NCBI RefSeq assembly: GCF_011734195.1
Contig: NZ_JAANTH010000001.1
Span: 1,488,001-1,552,000 of the forward strand
Length of the DNA: 64,000 bases
Direction of reading: 5' to 3'
Origin: Halobacterium sp. R2-5
GTDB lineage: Archaea; Halobacteriota; Halobacteria; Halobacteriales; Halobacteriaceae
This document shows, one piece after another, positions 17,333 through 25,727 of the stretch; the stretch's first letter is position 1; every line of letters begins with the position of its first letter. Both the position numbers and the translations under genes were made by a program. The notes below the pieces were generated by a model. It saw only the letters and a list, made by a program, of their open reading frames with translations, was not told the DNA's origin and did no database searches.

Positions 17333-19165
17333 TCAGTACGAGCGCTCTTTCGGCTCGTACGTCTGCTCGTCGCCCTCGAGGATGACCGGGCGGTACCAGA
17401 GCTCGGGCTCGCCGTCGTTCCACGAGACGAGCGTGTGCTTGAGGTACTCGTCGTCCTTGCGCTCCTGGTGCTCTTTGCGCCAGTGCGCGCCGCGGAACTC
17501 GTCGCGGGCGAGCGCGCCCATCGTGATTGCCTCCGCGACGTCCAGCAGGTTCCGCGTCTCGATGGTGTGCTGGAGGTCGGTGTTGAACGTCCGGGACTTG
17601 TCCGCGACGTAGACGTCCTGGTAGCGCTCGCGGGCGTCCTGGATGTCTTCGAGCGCCTGCTTCAGAGCGCCTTCCTCGCGGAACACGTTGACGTTCTCCG
17701 TCATCGACTCCTGGAGGTCCGAACGCACGTCGGCGTGGTTGACGCCGTCCTCGCGTTCGAGCAGCGTCTCGATGCGCGCGCGCTCGGACTCGGCGGTCGC
17801 CTCGACGATCGCCTTCGGGTCGCTGTCGGGGTGTTCGACGGCGCCGCCGTCTACGGCGGCGTCGCGAGCGCCGGGTGCGCCGACGGGGACGCCGAGGTCC
17901 TCGCGTTCGGCGTCCGGTTCGGGCCCGGTCTGGATCTTCGGCTCCGGCATGTCGGCGCCCGCCGCGTGCCGGCCGGCGCGCGCGCCGTACACGAGCAGTT
18001 CGGGGAGCGCGTTCCCGCCGAGACGGTTGCCGCCGTGGAGGCTCACGCAGGCGCACTCGCCGGCCGCGTAGAGGCCGTCGATGCACGTCTCGCCGTGCTC
18101 GTCGACCTCGATGCCGCCCATCGCGTAGTGCTGGCCGGGCTTGACCGGCATCGGCTCCTCCAATCCGTCGACGCCCTCGAAGTCCCGCGCGAGGTGGAGG
18201 ATGTTCTCCAGGCGGTCGGTGATGCGCTCCTCGCCGAGGTGGCGCATGTCGAGGTAGACGTACTCGTCCTCGATGCCGCGGCCCTCTTGGACCTCGGTGA
18301 GTTCGGCGCGCGCGACGACGTCCCGAGACGCGAGCTCGCCGTCGTTGGTCGCGTACCCGTACTCGAACATGAAGCGCTCGCCCTCGGAGTTGTAGAGGAT
18401 ACCACCCTCCCCGCGGACCCCCTCGCTGATGAGGACGCCCGTGGAGGGGAGCGTCGTCGGGTGGAACTGAATCATCTCCATGTCCTCCATCGGAACGCCG
18501 GCGCGGTACGCGAGCGCGACGCCGTCACCGGTGTTGGCGACGGCGTTCGTCGTGTGATCGTACGCCTGCCCGGGACCGCCGGTCGCGAGAATCACGCCGT
18601 CGTGGGCGCGGAAGCCCGCGATTTCGCCGGACTGGACGTCCCACGCGACGACGCCGTGACAGTCGCGCTCGTTCGGGTCGTCCTCGTCGGTGACCGCGAG
18701 CTGGCTGACGTACCACTCGTCGTACACTTCGATGCCTCGCTTAACCACTTGCTCGTACAGCGTGTGGAGCATGTGGTGGCCGGTTTCGGCGCCCGCGTAC
18801 GTCGTCCGCGGGAACGAGAGGCCGCCGAACGGCCGCTGGCTGACGGTGCCGTCGTCCTCGCGGGAGAACGGCATCCCCCAGTGTTCGAGCTGGATGACCT
18901 CCTCGGGCGCGTCCTGCGCGAACGTGTCGACTGCGGGGGCGTCCGCGAGGTAGTCCGACCCCTTCATCGTGTCGTACGCGTGGTCCTGCCAGGAGTCGCC
19001 GTCGCGGAGCGCGGCGTTGATGCCGCCCTCCGCGGCGCCCGTGTGCGAGCGCACCGGGTGGAGTTTCGTCACTATCGCTACGTCCGCGCCTTCCTCGTGG
19101 GCGGCGATCGCGGCGCGGAGGCCCGCGCCACCGCCGCCGACTACGATTACGTCGTGCTCGTACAT
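17333..19165 (-). CDS. sdhA: Succinate dehydrogenase flavoprotein subunit
   Basis: 610 aa. It oxidises succinate to fumarate in the TCA cycle at the inner face of the membrane. The FAD-binding start DVIVVGGGGAGLRAAIAA, the covalent FAD histidine segment RSHTGAAEGGINAAL, GGPGQAYDHTTNA, the catalytic region MEMIQFHPTTLPSTGVLI and the GGNRLGGNALPELLVYG segment are all present. It is the last gene of the operon sdhC-sdhD-sdhB-sdhA, starting one base before the sdhB stop codon begins (1-nt spacing). The order CDBA is the usual haloarchaeal one. Confidence 0.97.
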   Translation of the reverse strand: MYEHDVIVVGGGGAGLRAAIAAHEEGADVAIVTKLHPVRSHTGAAEGGINAALRDGDSWQDHAYDTMKGSDYLADAPAVDTFAQDAPEEVIQLEHWGMPFSREDDGTVSQRPFGGLSFPRTTYAGAETGHHMLHTLYEQVVKRGIEVYDEWYVSQLAVTDEDDPNERDCHGVVAWDVQSGEIAGFRAHDGVILATGGPGQAYDHTTNAVANTGDGVALAYRAGVPMEDMEMIQFHPTTLPSTGVLISEGVRGEGGILYNSEGERFMFEYGYATNDGELASRDVVARAELTEVQEGRGIEDEYVYLDMRHLGEERITDRLENILHLARDFEGVDGLEEPMPVKPGQHYAMGGIEVDEHGETCIDGLYAAGECACVSLHGGNRLGGNALPELLVYGARAGRHAAGADMPEPKIQTGPEPDAEREDLGVPVGAPGARDAAVDGGAVEHPDSDPKAIVEATAESERARIETLLEREDGVNHADVRSDLQESMTENVNVFREEGALKQALEDIQDARERYQDVYVADKSRTFNTDLQHTIETRNLLDVAEAITMGALARDEFRGAHWRKEHQERKDDEYLKHTLVSWNDGEPELWYRPVILEGDEQTYEPKERSY

Positions 19166-19166
19166 G

Positions 19167-20036
19167 TTACCAGAATTTGAGGTTCTGCTTGACCGCTTCT
19201 CGTTTCAGCTCTTGGATGTGCTCGGTGAGCGGGATGTCCTTCGGGCAGACGTTCGTACACGAGAACTGGGTCTGGCAGCGCCAGACGCCGTGCTCGTCCT
19301 CGATGATCTCGAGGCGCTCCTGGCGCTTCTGCTCGCCCTCGCGCTCGTCCATGTAGAACCGGTAGGCCTTGTTGATGGCCGCCGGGCCGAGGTACTTGTT
19401 GTCGCCGGCTGCGATGTTACACGAGGACATGCAGGCGCCACACCAGATGCAGCGCGTCGAGAGCTTGATGTTCTCGCGGTTCTCGCGGTCCTGGCGCTGC
19501 TCTTCGAGCTCGCCGTCCGGCGTCTCGTCGGGGTCGAAGAACGGGTCGACGGACTCCATCTGGTCGTAGAAGTGGTCCATCTCCACGACGAGGTCCTTCA
19601 CGACCTCCTGGTGGGGCAGCGGCTCGACCCGCACGGGCCCGTCGAGGTCCGCGATCTGGGTCTGGCAGCCGAGGCGCTGGCGACCGTTGACGAAGAACGC
19701 GTCCGACCCACAGACCGCCTGCCGGCAGGAGTGCCGGAAGGTGAGACTGGAGTCGTACTCGTCGCGCGCGTAGATGAGCGCGTCCAGCACGGTCATCCCC
19801 TTCTCGAAGGGCACGGTGAAGGAGTCGAAGCGCGGCTCCTCTTTGCCCTCGATCTCGGGGTCGTAGCGGAAGACCTTCAGCTCGACAGTCTCGCCCTGGA
19901 TCTCGTTGGCGGCGGCCGCTTCGTCGGCCTCCCGTTGGTCCTTTTTCGCCTGCTTTTTCTCCATCCGCCGCTGCTGGGGCGACGTCGAGGAGGGCTGTTC
20001 GGTCTCGGTCTCGGTTTCGGGTGTCTGCGTACTCAT
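19167..20036 (-). CDS. sdhB: Succinate dehydrogenase iron-sulfur subunit
   Basis: 289 aa from ATG 20036. An acidic and then Lys/Gln-rich N-terminal extension (residues 1-45) precedes the ferredoxin domain. The [2Fe-2S] site reads HSCRQAVCGSDAFF...LGC with Asp in the third ligand position, as in E. coli SdhB. The [4Fe-4S] site is CIWCGACMSSCN and the [3Fe-4S] site is CQTQFSCTNVCP. It carries electrons from SdhA to quinone. One base separates its stop from sdhD's context on one side and sdhA on the other, so translation is tightly linked. Confidence 0.96.
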   Translation of the reverse strand: MSTQTPETETETEQPSSTSPQQRRMEKKQAKKDQREADEAAAANEIQGETVELKVFRYDPEIEGKEEPRFDSFTVPFEKGMTVLDALIYARDEYDSSLTFRHSCRQAVCGSDAFFVNGRQRLGCQTQIADLDGPVRVEPLPHQEVVKDLVVEMDHFYDQMESVDPFFDPDETPDGELEEQRQDRENRENIKLSTRCIWCGACMSSCNIAAGDNKYLGPAAINKAYRFYMDEREGEQKRQERLEIIEDEHGVWRCQTQFSCTNVCPKDIPLTEHIQELKREAVKQNLKFW

Positions 20037-20037
20037 G

Positions 20038-20400
20038 TTAGAACCCCGCGAGCGTGTTCGCGACGCGAATTCCCTGCGCGACGAGCAGGAGGCCGGCGAC
20101 GCCGAGGACGACCTGCACGGCACGCTTCTGTGTACCGTCGATGCCCTGGTTTACGAGCGCGTTGTAGATACCGTTGACGCCGTGGAACGTCGCGGTCACG
20201 AGGAACAGCACCATCGTGAGGTAGTAGCCGACGTTTTCCATGCGCGCCTGGCTGCCCGCGAACTCGATCTCGTAGGCGTGCGTGACGAAGTGCAGTTGGA
20301 AGAAGTGGAACGCCAGCACGACCACGAGGAACGCCGCCGTGACGCGCTGGAGCAGCCACGCTGTCGAGCTCGTGTTGAACGAGGAGTATCTCTCTGCCAT
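20038..20400 (-). CDS. sdhD: Succinate dehydrogenase membrane anchor subunit D
   Basis: 120 aa from ATG 20400. Three helices: WLLQRVTAAFLVVVLAFHFFQLHFV, then NVGYYLTMVLFLVTATFHGVNGIYN, then AVQVVLGVAGLLLVAQGIRV. The S-S-x-x-W-x-x-Q-R-[VI]-[ST] start and the helix-2 H-G-x-x-G motif are typical of archaeal SdhD, with histidines positioned to contact heme or quinone. It sits between sdhC (2-nt gap) and sdhB (1-nt gap). Confidence 0.9.
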   Translation of the reverse strand: MAERYSSFNTSSTAWLLQRVTAAFLVVVLAFHFFQLHFVTHAYEIEFAGSQARMENVGYYLTMVLFLVTATFHGVNGIYNALVNQGIDGTQKRAVQVVLGVAGLLLVAQGIRVANTLAGF

Positions 20401-20402
20401 GG

Positions 20403-20795
20403 TTAGAACGCCCCCGAGACGAACGTCGGCACGCTCGCGACGACGATGACGCCGGTCAGCACGAGCGACGCGTAGAAGCTCTTGTCCTGCGATTCCAGAC
20501 CCACGCCGAGGTCGACGAACAGCAGCCGGATGCCGTTCAGGATGTGGAAGACGGCGACCGCCAGCAGTCCGACTTCCAGCAGCCGGACCAGCGCCAGGCC
20601 TTCCAGTCCGCTCAGCGTGTCGTTGTACACCGCGGCGCCCTGCATGGACGTGCTCAGGACGGCGATGTGGGTGAACAGGTAGCCGATGAGCACCCACCCC
20701 GTAAACTTGTGAAACACCCAGGCCCACATCCCGGCCGTGAACTCCCGCCACCGGCCGAAGTCCTCGATGAGGCCTCGGTCGTACGACTGACTCAT
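20403..20795 (-). CDS. sdhC: Succinate dehydrogenase cytochrome b subunit C
   Basis: 130 aa, the first gene of the operon. Features: [37 protein letters not shown] split by the first helix, a second helix with [20 protein letters not shown], and a third with [18 protein letters not shown]. The H-[KR]-[FVI]-[TS]-G motif and the H-x-x-N-G-x-R motif are SdhC hallmarks and carry candidate heme histidines. A TATA-like CATAGAA on the opposite strand (20823-20829) lies about 30 nt upstream and would start the operon transcript. Confidence 0.92.
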   Translation of the reverse strand: MSQSYDRGLIEDFGRWREFTAGMWAWVFHKFTGWVLIGYLFTHIAVLSTSMQGAAVYNDTLSGLEGLALVRLLEVGLLAVAVFHILNGIRLLFVDLGVGLESQDKSFYASLVLTGVIVVASVPTFVSGAF

Positions 20796-20822
20796 ACCAT
20801 TCGGAGCGTGTGGTCCCTCCGC

Positions 20823-20829
20823 ACATAGA
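20823..20829 (-). promoter_or_regulatory. Candidate TATA box of the sdhCDBA operon
   Basis: On the minus strand this reads TTCTATG, 28-34 nt before the sdhC start (20795). It is a plausible but weak archaeal TATA element. The rest of the 225-bp gap to 21020 shows no gene. Confidence 0.35.
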
Positions 20830-21020
20830 AGTTACTACACGGGCGCGTCACGCGACTCGAACCCGCGAGCGACTGCGAACACGTTCGCCCGGCGGCGCGC
20901 GGACTGTTCGGGCCGAAGAGCGAAAGCGGGAGTGGGAGTGCTACTGCGTCGGGCTTCGAGAATGGTGCCGCCGCCCGCGACCCACGTGTCGCCGGCGCGT
21001 GCGTAGAACAGCGCTCCAGG

Positions 21021-22043
21021 CTACGGCCGGGGTGCCCGGGAGCGCTCGGCGCGGTCGCGCTCGTAGGCTCGCTGGGTCGCCGCGTCGAGTTCCACGAGGT
21101 GGACGATGGGGTTGCCCGGGTAGACCACGGGGTTCTCCAGCATCCCGACGAGCAGCCCCGTGAACGGCGCTTCGACCTCCAAGACGTCGGTCTTGAACGG
21201 GTTCGAGATGGTGCAGATGACCTCGCCCTCGTGGACGAGGTCGCCGCGCGTGTGCCGCATCTCCACGAGGCCGCCGTCGTCTGCGCGAATCCACGTCTTC
21301 TGGTCGCTGGTGACGATGGTCCGCCAGCCCGGCCAGCGGACGGCGTCCGTCGGATAGACGCGGAAGTCCGCGAGCACGCTCTCCACGCCGTCGAGCGCGC
21401 GGTCGATGAGGTGGCGCTGGAAGCGGTGCGCCTCCCCCATCTCGACTGTGATAGTCGGAACGCCGGTCTCGGAGGCCTCGCGACGGAGCGTCCCGCTGGC
21501 TCCCTCGCTGTCGATGATGACGTTCGCCCCGAACGCCCGCGCCACTCGGACGACGTCCTCGTCGGCCATGTCCGCGCGGACGTGGAGCATGTTCGTGCGC
21601 CCGCGGGTCGACGTGTGGAAGTCCAGCCCGAGGTCGCAGGGCTCGATGAAGTTCCGGAAGATCTGGTCGGCCATCCGCTTCGCGCTCGTCGACCCCTCGT
21701 TGCCGGGGAACGAGCGGTTGAGGTCGCGGTCGTACACCGGGAGGTACCGCTCCTGCGTGACGAACCCGGGGACGTTCAGCACCGGCATGCAGACGAGCGT
21801 CCCGTTGAGGTTCGCGTGCGACCACTCGTGGGCGACCTCCCGCACCACCTCGATGCCGTTCAGCTCGTCGCCGTGGGAGGCCGCCGAGAGGAAGACGGTC
21901 GGCCCGGGCTGTTCGCCGTTCACGATAGTGACCGGGATGCGGACCGGGTCGCCGAGGTACGTCTCGCTGACGCTGAACCGGAAGTTGACACGCTCTCCCG
22001 GGTCCACTCGGCCGCCGTTGTACGTGAACGCCCCGTCGGTCAT
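21021..22043 (-). CDS. Succinylglutamate desuccinylase/aspartoacylase family hydrolase (M14-like)
   Basis: 340 aa from ATG 22043 (MTDGAFTYNGG). Zinc ligands are H and E in SAASHGDELNGIEV and H in LGLDFHTSTRGRTN; DRDLNRSFPGNEGS gives the arginine segment; VEMGEAHRF is near the catalytic Glu. The C-terminal beta domain reads EVEAPFTGLLVGMLENP. Known relatives hydrolyse N-acyl amino acids. It is divergent from a RimK/aspartyl-protease-like fusion gene with only 93 bp between starts, a pairing found in small-molecule amidoligase systems, so it may cut peptides made by RimK (inference). Confidence 0.85.
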   Translation of the reverse strand: MTDGAFTYNGGRVDPGERVNFRFSVSETYLGDPVRIPVTIVNGEQPGPTVFLSAASHGDELNGIEVVREVAHEWSHANLNGTLVCMPVLNVPGFVTQERYLPVYDRDLNRSFPGNEGSTSAKRMADQIFRNFIEPCDLGLDFHTSTRGRTNMLHVRADMADEDVVRVARAFGANVIIDSEGASGTLRREASETGVPTITVEMGEAHRFQRHLIDRALDGVESVLADFRVYPTDAVRWPGWRTIVTSDQKTWIRADDGGLVEMRHTRGDLVHEGEVICTISNPFKTDVLEVEAPFTGLLVGMLENPVVYPGNPIVHLVELDAATQRAYERDRAERSRAPRP

Positions 22044-22136
22044 GGCCCGTGGTTCGCGTCCGACACGTAAAACTGGGGCGTCCGAGCCGTCGGAATCACC
22101 GGCACCGTTTAGTCGCGTCCGAGCGACTTCTAGGAC

Positions 22137-23465
22137 ATGACAGAACCCGTCTCGGTGGGCGTCCTCAGTCTCCACAACAGCAAGGAGACGAAAGCGATTC
22201 TGAACGCGGTGGAGGCCCTCGGCCACACGGGCGTGTGGCTGCGCGAGGACAACATCTGCGTGGACATCGAGGACAACGAAGCCGTGCTGGACCCGCACGT
22301 CGACGTCATCGCGAACCGCATGTTGCTCTCGAAGACCGAGCAGCCCGCCGAGCTGCTCGGGCTGGCGCTGTCGCTGAGCCAGCTCCGCCCGATGCTGAAC
22401 CGCCCGCGGAACGTGCTCACGGCGTTCCACAAGTTCGCGACCGCGACCACGCTCGCGAGCAGCGACGTCCGGCTCCCGAACGCCACGCTCGCGCTGGATT
22501 CCACGCGGCTGAACGACGAGAAGGCCAAGTACGGCGACGAGGTCGTCTACAAAACCGCCATCGGCACGCACGGCGGCGGCACGTGGAAGATCGGCGCCGA
22601 CGAGCGCGTCAACCCCCGCGTCGGCAACCGCTACGCGTTCCTCCAGGAGCTCGTCGAGCGCGACAGCGACCGCCACCGCGACCTCCGCGTGTACGTCGTC
22701 GACGACCGCATCGTCGGCACGATGCGGCGGTACGCCCCCGAGAACGACTGGCGGACGAACGTCGCGCTCGGCGGCGACGTCGAGGGCGTCGACGACATCC
22801 CGGACGACGCGGCGGAGATGGCCCTCGAGGCCGCGGACCTGGTCGGCCTCGACTACGCGGGCGTCGACCTCGTCGAAGGGACGGACGGCTGGCACCTCCT
22901 CGAAGTGAACCCCACCGCGGGATTCAAAGGGCTGTTCGAGGCGACCGGCGTCAGTCCCGCGCCGCACGTCGCGAAGCTCGCCATCGAGACCGCGGGCGGC
23001 GAGGTCGACGACGACGAAGTCGCCGGCCTCGCGAAGACCCTCGACGACTCGCTGCCCGAGACCGCCGGGCCGACCCCGGAGCCGGCCGCCGAGGACACCG
23101 CGACCATCGGCTACACGGAGGACGTGCTCGTCTCCGGGACGAGCGGCACCGAGCGCGTCGTCGCGAAGTCCGACACGGGCGCCGCGCGCACGAGCATCGA
23201 CACCCGGCTCGCCGCGGAGATCGGCGCCGGCCCCATCAAGTCCATGACGAAGGTGCGCTCGGGCAGCGTCAAGTCCGGGAAGGCCCGCCCGGTCGTGGAC
23301 ATCGTCGTCGGCGTCGGCGGCGACCGACACACCGTCGCCGCCTCCCTGGAGGACCGCGGCCACATGGACTACCAGCTGCTGCTCGGCCGCGACATCCTCC
23401 AGGAGTACCAGGTGGACGTCCGGCGCCGCAGCGACGCCAGCACCCCCGACGCCGACGAGGAGTGA
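22137..23465 (+). CDS. RimK-type ATP-grasp ligase fused to a retropepsin-like (RimB) domain
   Basis: 442 aa. Residues 1-285 are a RimK-type ATP-grasp amidoligase: preATP-grasp domain, KTAIGTHGGGTWKIG phosphate-binding loop (139-153), FLQELVERD, DLRVYVVDDRIVGTMRR and the metal-binding LLEVNPTAGFKG (254-264). After an acidic linker, residues 325-430 form a retropepsin-like domain of the 'ATP-dependent zinc protease' family with the DTGA motif (D346) and LLGRDIL. RimK enzymes add glutamate or other amino acids to an alpha-amino acid or protein tail. The ligase and the candidate hydrolase sit in one chain. Confidence 0.87.
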   Translation: MTEPVSVGVLSLHNSKETKAILNAVEALGHTGVWLREDNICVDIEDNEAVLDPHVDVIANRMLLSKTEQPAELLGLALSLSQLRPMLNRPRNVLTAFHKFATATTLASSDVRLPNATLALDSTRLNDEKAKYGDEVVYKTAIGTHGGGTWKIGADERVNPRVGNRYAFLQELVERDSDRHRDLRVYVVDDRIVGTMRRYAPENDWRTNVALGGDVEGVDDIPDDAAEMALEAADLVGLDYAGVDLVEGTDGWHLLEVNPTAGFKGLFEATGVSPAPHVAKLAIETAGGEVDDDEVAGLAKTLDDSLPETAGPTPEPAAEDTATIGYTEDVLVSGTSGTERVVAKSDTGAARTSIDTRLAAEIGAGPIKSMTKVRSGSVKSGKARPVVDIVVGVGGDRHTVAASLEDRGHMDYQLLLGRDILQEYQVDVRRRSDASTPDADEE

Positions 23466-23568
23466 TCCCACCCACTGACGTAACCACAACCACTCACTAA
23501 GGCGTTTCTCAGAAACCGGTTCCGGGCACGCGACAGATTCTTACATCGCGCAGTCATCCCCGTACCTG

Positions 23569-24663
23569 ATGGCGTTCTCCGAACGTGTGGCGTCGCGAAC
23601 GACCGCCCTCGACTTCCCGGGCGACGTCACCGGCGCGGTAGGGGATTCGGTTACGGTCGTCCCCGTCGTGGTCGCGCTCGCAGCGCTCACCGACGTTGCG
23701 CTGGCGCCCGTGCTCGTCTGGTTCGGCGTCTTCCAGGTGGTGTGGGGCGTCCGCTACGGCGTCCCTGTCTCCGTCGAGCCGATGAAGGCGCTGGCGGCGC
23801 TCGCGATCGCGGGGTCGCTGTCCGCGAGCGGGCTCGCGGCCGCCGGCCTGCTCGCCGGCGGGACGCTGCTCCTCGCTGGCGCCACGGGCACGCTCGCGCG
23901 CGTCACGGCATTCGTCGGCCAGCCGGTCGTTCGCGGCGTCCAGCTCGCGGTCGCGCTCGTGCTCTTCGAGACCGCGTTCGGGCTCGCGACGACGGACATC
24001 GCGCTCGCCGCTGGAGCCGTCGCCGTCGCCGCGGTCGTCGCCGTCGTCTCCGTCCGCGCCAGCGCACTCGCCGTCGTCGCCGCGGGTGCTGCTATCGCAC
24101 TCGCGGAGACAGGGGGCCTCTCACCGACGGTCCCGGCGTTCGCGTTCGCGCTCCCCGCGCCCGGCGTCTTCCTCGACTACGGCACCGCGCAGGCCGCCGT
24201 CGGCCAGCTCGCGATGTCCGTCGGGAACGCGGCGGTCGCGACCGCGCTCTTACTCGGCGAGTACTTCGACGCCGAAGCCACCGCCGACGACCTCGCGGCG
24301 AGCATGGGCGCGATGAACCTGCTCGCGGTGCCGCTCGGGGCGATTCCGATGTGCCACGGGAGCGGCGGCGTCGCCGGCAAGTACGCGTTCGGCGCGCGCA
24401 CCGCCGGCGCGAACGCCGTGCTCGGCGCGCTGTACGTGCTCGCGGCCGTGCTCGCCGTAGGTGTCGTCGCTGCGTTCCCCGTGGCGATGCTCGGCGTCGT
24501 GCTCGCCGCCGTCGCCGCCCAGCTCGCACACACCAGCCTCGACACCGAGCGCTACGCGCTCACCATCGGCGTCGGCGTGCTCGGACTGCTCGCGGGCGTC
24601 GGCGTCGCGTTCGTCGCCGGCCTGCTCGCCGACCACGCCGCCCGCCGACTCTACCCCTCGTAG
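23569..24663 (+). CDS. MOT1-type molybdate/sulfate transporter
   Basis: 364 aa with about ten helices, almost wholly hydrophobic. The MOT1 family motifs are FGVFQVVWGVRYGVPVSVEPMKALAALAI (split by the first conserved loop) and PMCHGSGGVAGKYAFGARTAG. MOT1 proteins import molybdate with high affinity; some relatives may carry sulfate. Molybdenum would serve haloarchaeal enzymes such as nitrate or DMSO reductases (not in this window). Its 3' end overlaps the convergent glycosylase gene by 13 bp. Confidence 0.85.
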   Translation: MAFSERVASRTTALDFPGDVTGAVGDSVTVVPVVVALAALTDVALAPVLVWFGVFQVVWGVRYGVPVSVEPMKALAALAIAGSLSASGLAAAGLLAGGTLLLAGATGTLARVTAFVGQPVVRGVQLAVALVLFETAFGLATTDIALAAGAVAVAAVVAVVSVRASALAVVAAGAAIALAETGGLSPTVPAFAFALPAPGVFLDYGTAQAAVGQLAMSVGNAAVATALLLGEYFDAEATADDLAASMGAMNLLAVPLGAIPMCHGSGGVAGKYAFGARTAGANAVLGALYVLAAVLAVGVVAAFPVAMLGVVLAAVAAQLAHTSLDTERYALTIGVGVLGLLAGVGVAFVAGLLADHAARRLYPS

Positions 24664-25226
24664 GCGCGCCAGACGTACAGCGACGCGTACGAGCGGTACG
24701 GCTGCCAGCGCGTCGCGATGTCACGCATCTTCGCGCGCGTGAGGTTCTCCTCGAACAGCAGCTGCATCCCCTTTCGGATGCCGAGGTCGCCGACCGGAAA
24801 GACGTCCTCGCGGCCGAGCCCGAACATGAGGAACATCTCCGCGGTCCAGTTCCCGACACCCGTGATCTCGGTGAGCTCGTCGCGCACGTCGTCGTCGCTG
24901 CGGTCCGCGAAGTACGCGCGGTCGTAGCCGTGCTCGCGGAACGCCTCGGCGACGTTCCGAACGTACCGCACTTTCTGCGTGGAGAGCCCGGCGTCCCGGA
25001 GCACCTCGGTGTCGGCGCTGGCGACGCTCTCGGGCGTCATCTCGACGCTGTCGAACAGCCGGCCCTGGATGGCCGCCGCGGCGTCCATCGACACTTGCTG
25101 GCGGACGATAGACACGACGAGGCGCTCGAACGGGTCGTCAGCGGGGTCGAGCGCGAGTTCGCCGTGCTCCTCGACGAGCGGCCCGAGGTCGGGGTCGTCC
25201 CGCAGGACGTCGTGTGCTGCTGGCAT
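24651..25226 (-). CDS. DNA-3-methyladenine glycosylase, AlkA/HhH-GPD family
   Basis: 191 aa. It excises alkylated bases to start base excision repair. The HhH-GPD core is complete: FERLVVSIVRQQVSMDAAAAI, the hairpin LTEITGVGNWTAEMFLMFGL (helix-hairpin-helix) and the catalytic aspartate in FPVGDLGIRKGMQLLF. The final YRSYASLYVWR is typical of AlkA-type enzymes. It lacks the extra N-terminal domain of E. coli AlkA, as is common in archaea. Confidence 0.9.
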   Translation of the reverse strand: MPAAHDVLRDDPDLGPLVEEHGELALDPADDPFERLVVSIVRQQVSMDAAAAIQGRLFDSVEMTPESVASADTEVLRDAGLSTQKVRYVRNVAEAFREHGYDRAYFADRSDDDVRDELTEITGVGNWTAEMFLMFGLGREDVFPVGDLGIRKGMQLLFEENLTRAKMRDIATRWQPYRSYASLYVWRAYEG

Positions 25227-25251
25227 GGACGGGCGAAGTGGTCGGAGGAAT

Positions 25252-25677
25252 CTACGCGTTTCGCCCCGCGAGCAGGAAGCCCGCGAGCGCGCCGACGCCC
25301 GCGTACACTGCGGGCGAGACGGCGTTCACGAGGTACGGGCCGACGAGCCGAATCCCGAGCGCCTCTCCGAACGGCGCGCCGACAGTCGTGGCGGTGAGCA
25401 GCGGGTAGCTGACGACGACGCCGACGCCCGCGCAGCCGCCGACGACGGCCGCGAGCCGCGTCGGCGACTCGCCCGCGTCCATCTGCCACGCGCCGTACAG
25501 CGGCAGCCCCGGAATCACGGCGAGCGAGACGAGCGTCGACGCGAGCGTCTGGAGGACGAACAGCGGTGGCGCCGTCGTGAAGCTCCCCGAGAGGGACGCT
25601 GTGACGAAAAGCCGGACCAGCGTGTGCGCGACTCCGGCGAGGAGACCGAGGAGGGCGGCACGTTCTGCGTCGTTCAC
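25252..25677 (-). CDS. Membrane protein, about four helices, unknown
   Basis: 141 aa from GTG 25677 (read as Met; next residues NDAERAALLG). Four hydrophobic segments: ALLGLLAGVAHTLVRLFV, LQTLASTLVSLAVIPGLPLYG, RLAAVVGGCAGVGVVVSYPLL and YLVNAVSPAVYAGVGALAGFLLAG. No motif points to a function. It follows the larger membrane protein gene at 25728-26834 by 50 bp on the same strand, and both may be co-transcribed with the glycosylase 25 bp downstream. Confidence 0.6.
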   Translation of the reverse strand: MNDAERAALLGLLAGVAHTLVRLFVTASLSGSFTTAPPLFVLQTLASTLVSLAVIPGLPLYGAWQMDAGESPTRLAAVVGGCAGVGVVVSYPLLTATTVGAPFGEALGIRLVGPYLVNAVSPAVYAGVGALAGFLLAGRNA

Positions 25678-25727
25678 GGCCCGGGGTTCTCCCGGCCGTG
25701 TCAAGAGCGTTGCGCAGCGGGCTGGAG

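Noticed and set aside
19680-19745. SdhB [2Fe-2S] site with Asp in place of a Cys looked like a lost ligand
   Set aside because: The same Asp is present in functional E. coli SdhB, so it is a normal variant.
21021-23489. Long minus-strand frame running from the aspartoacylase gene back through the RimK gene
   Set aside because: Only the last 340 codons resemble a family; the rest is antisense to the RimK gene and is a frame kept open by GC-rich codons.
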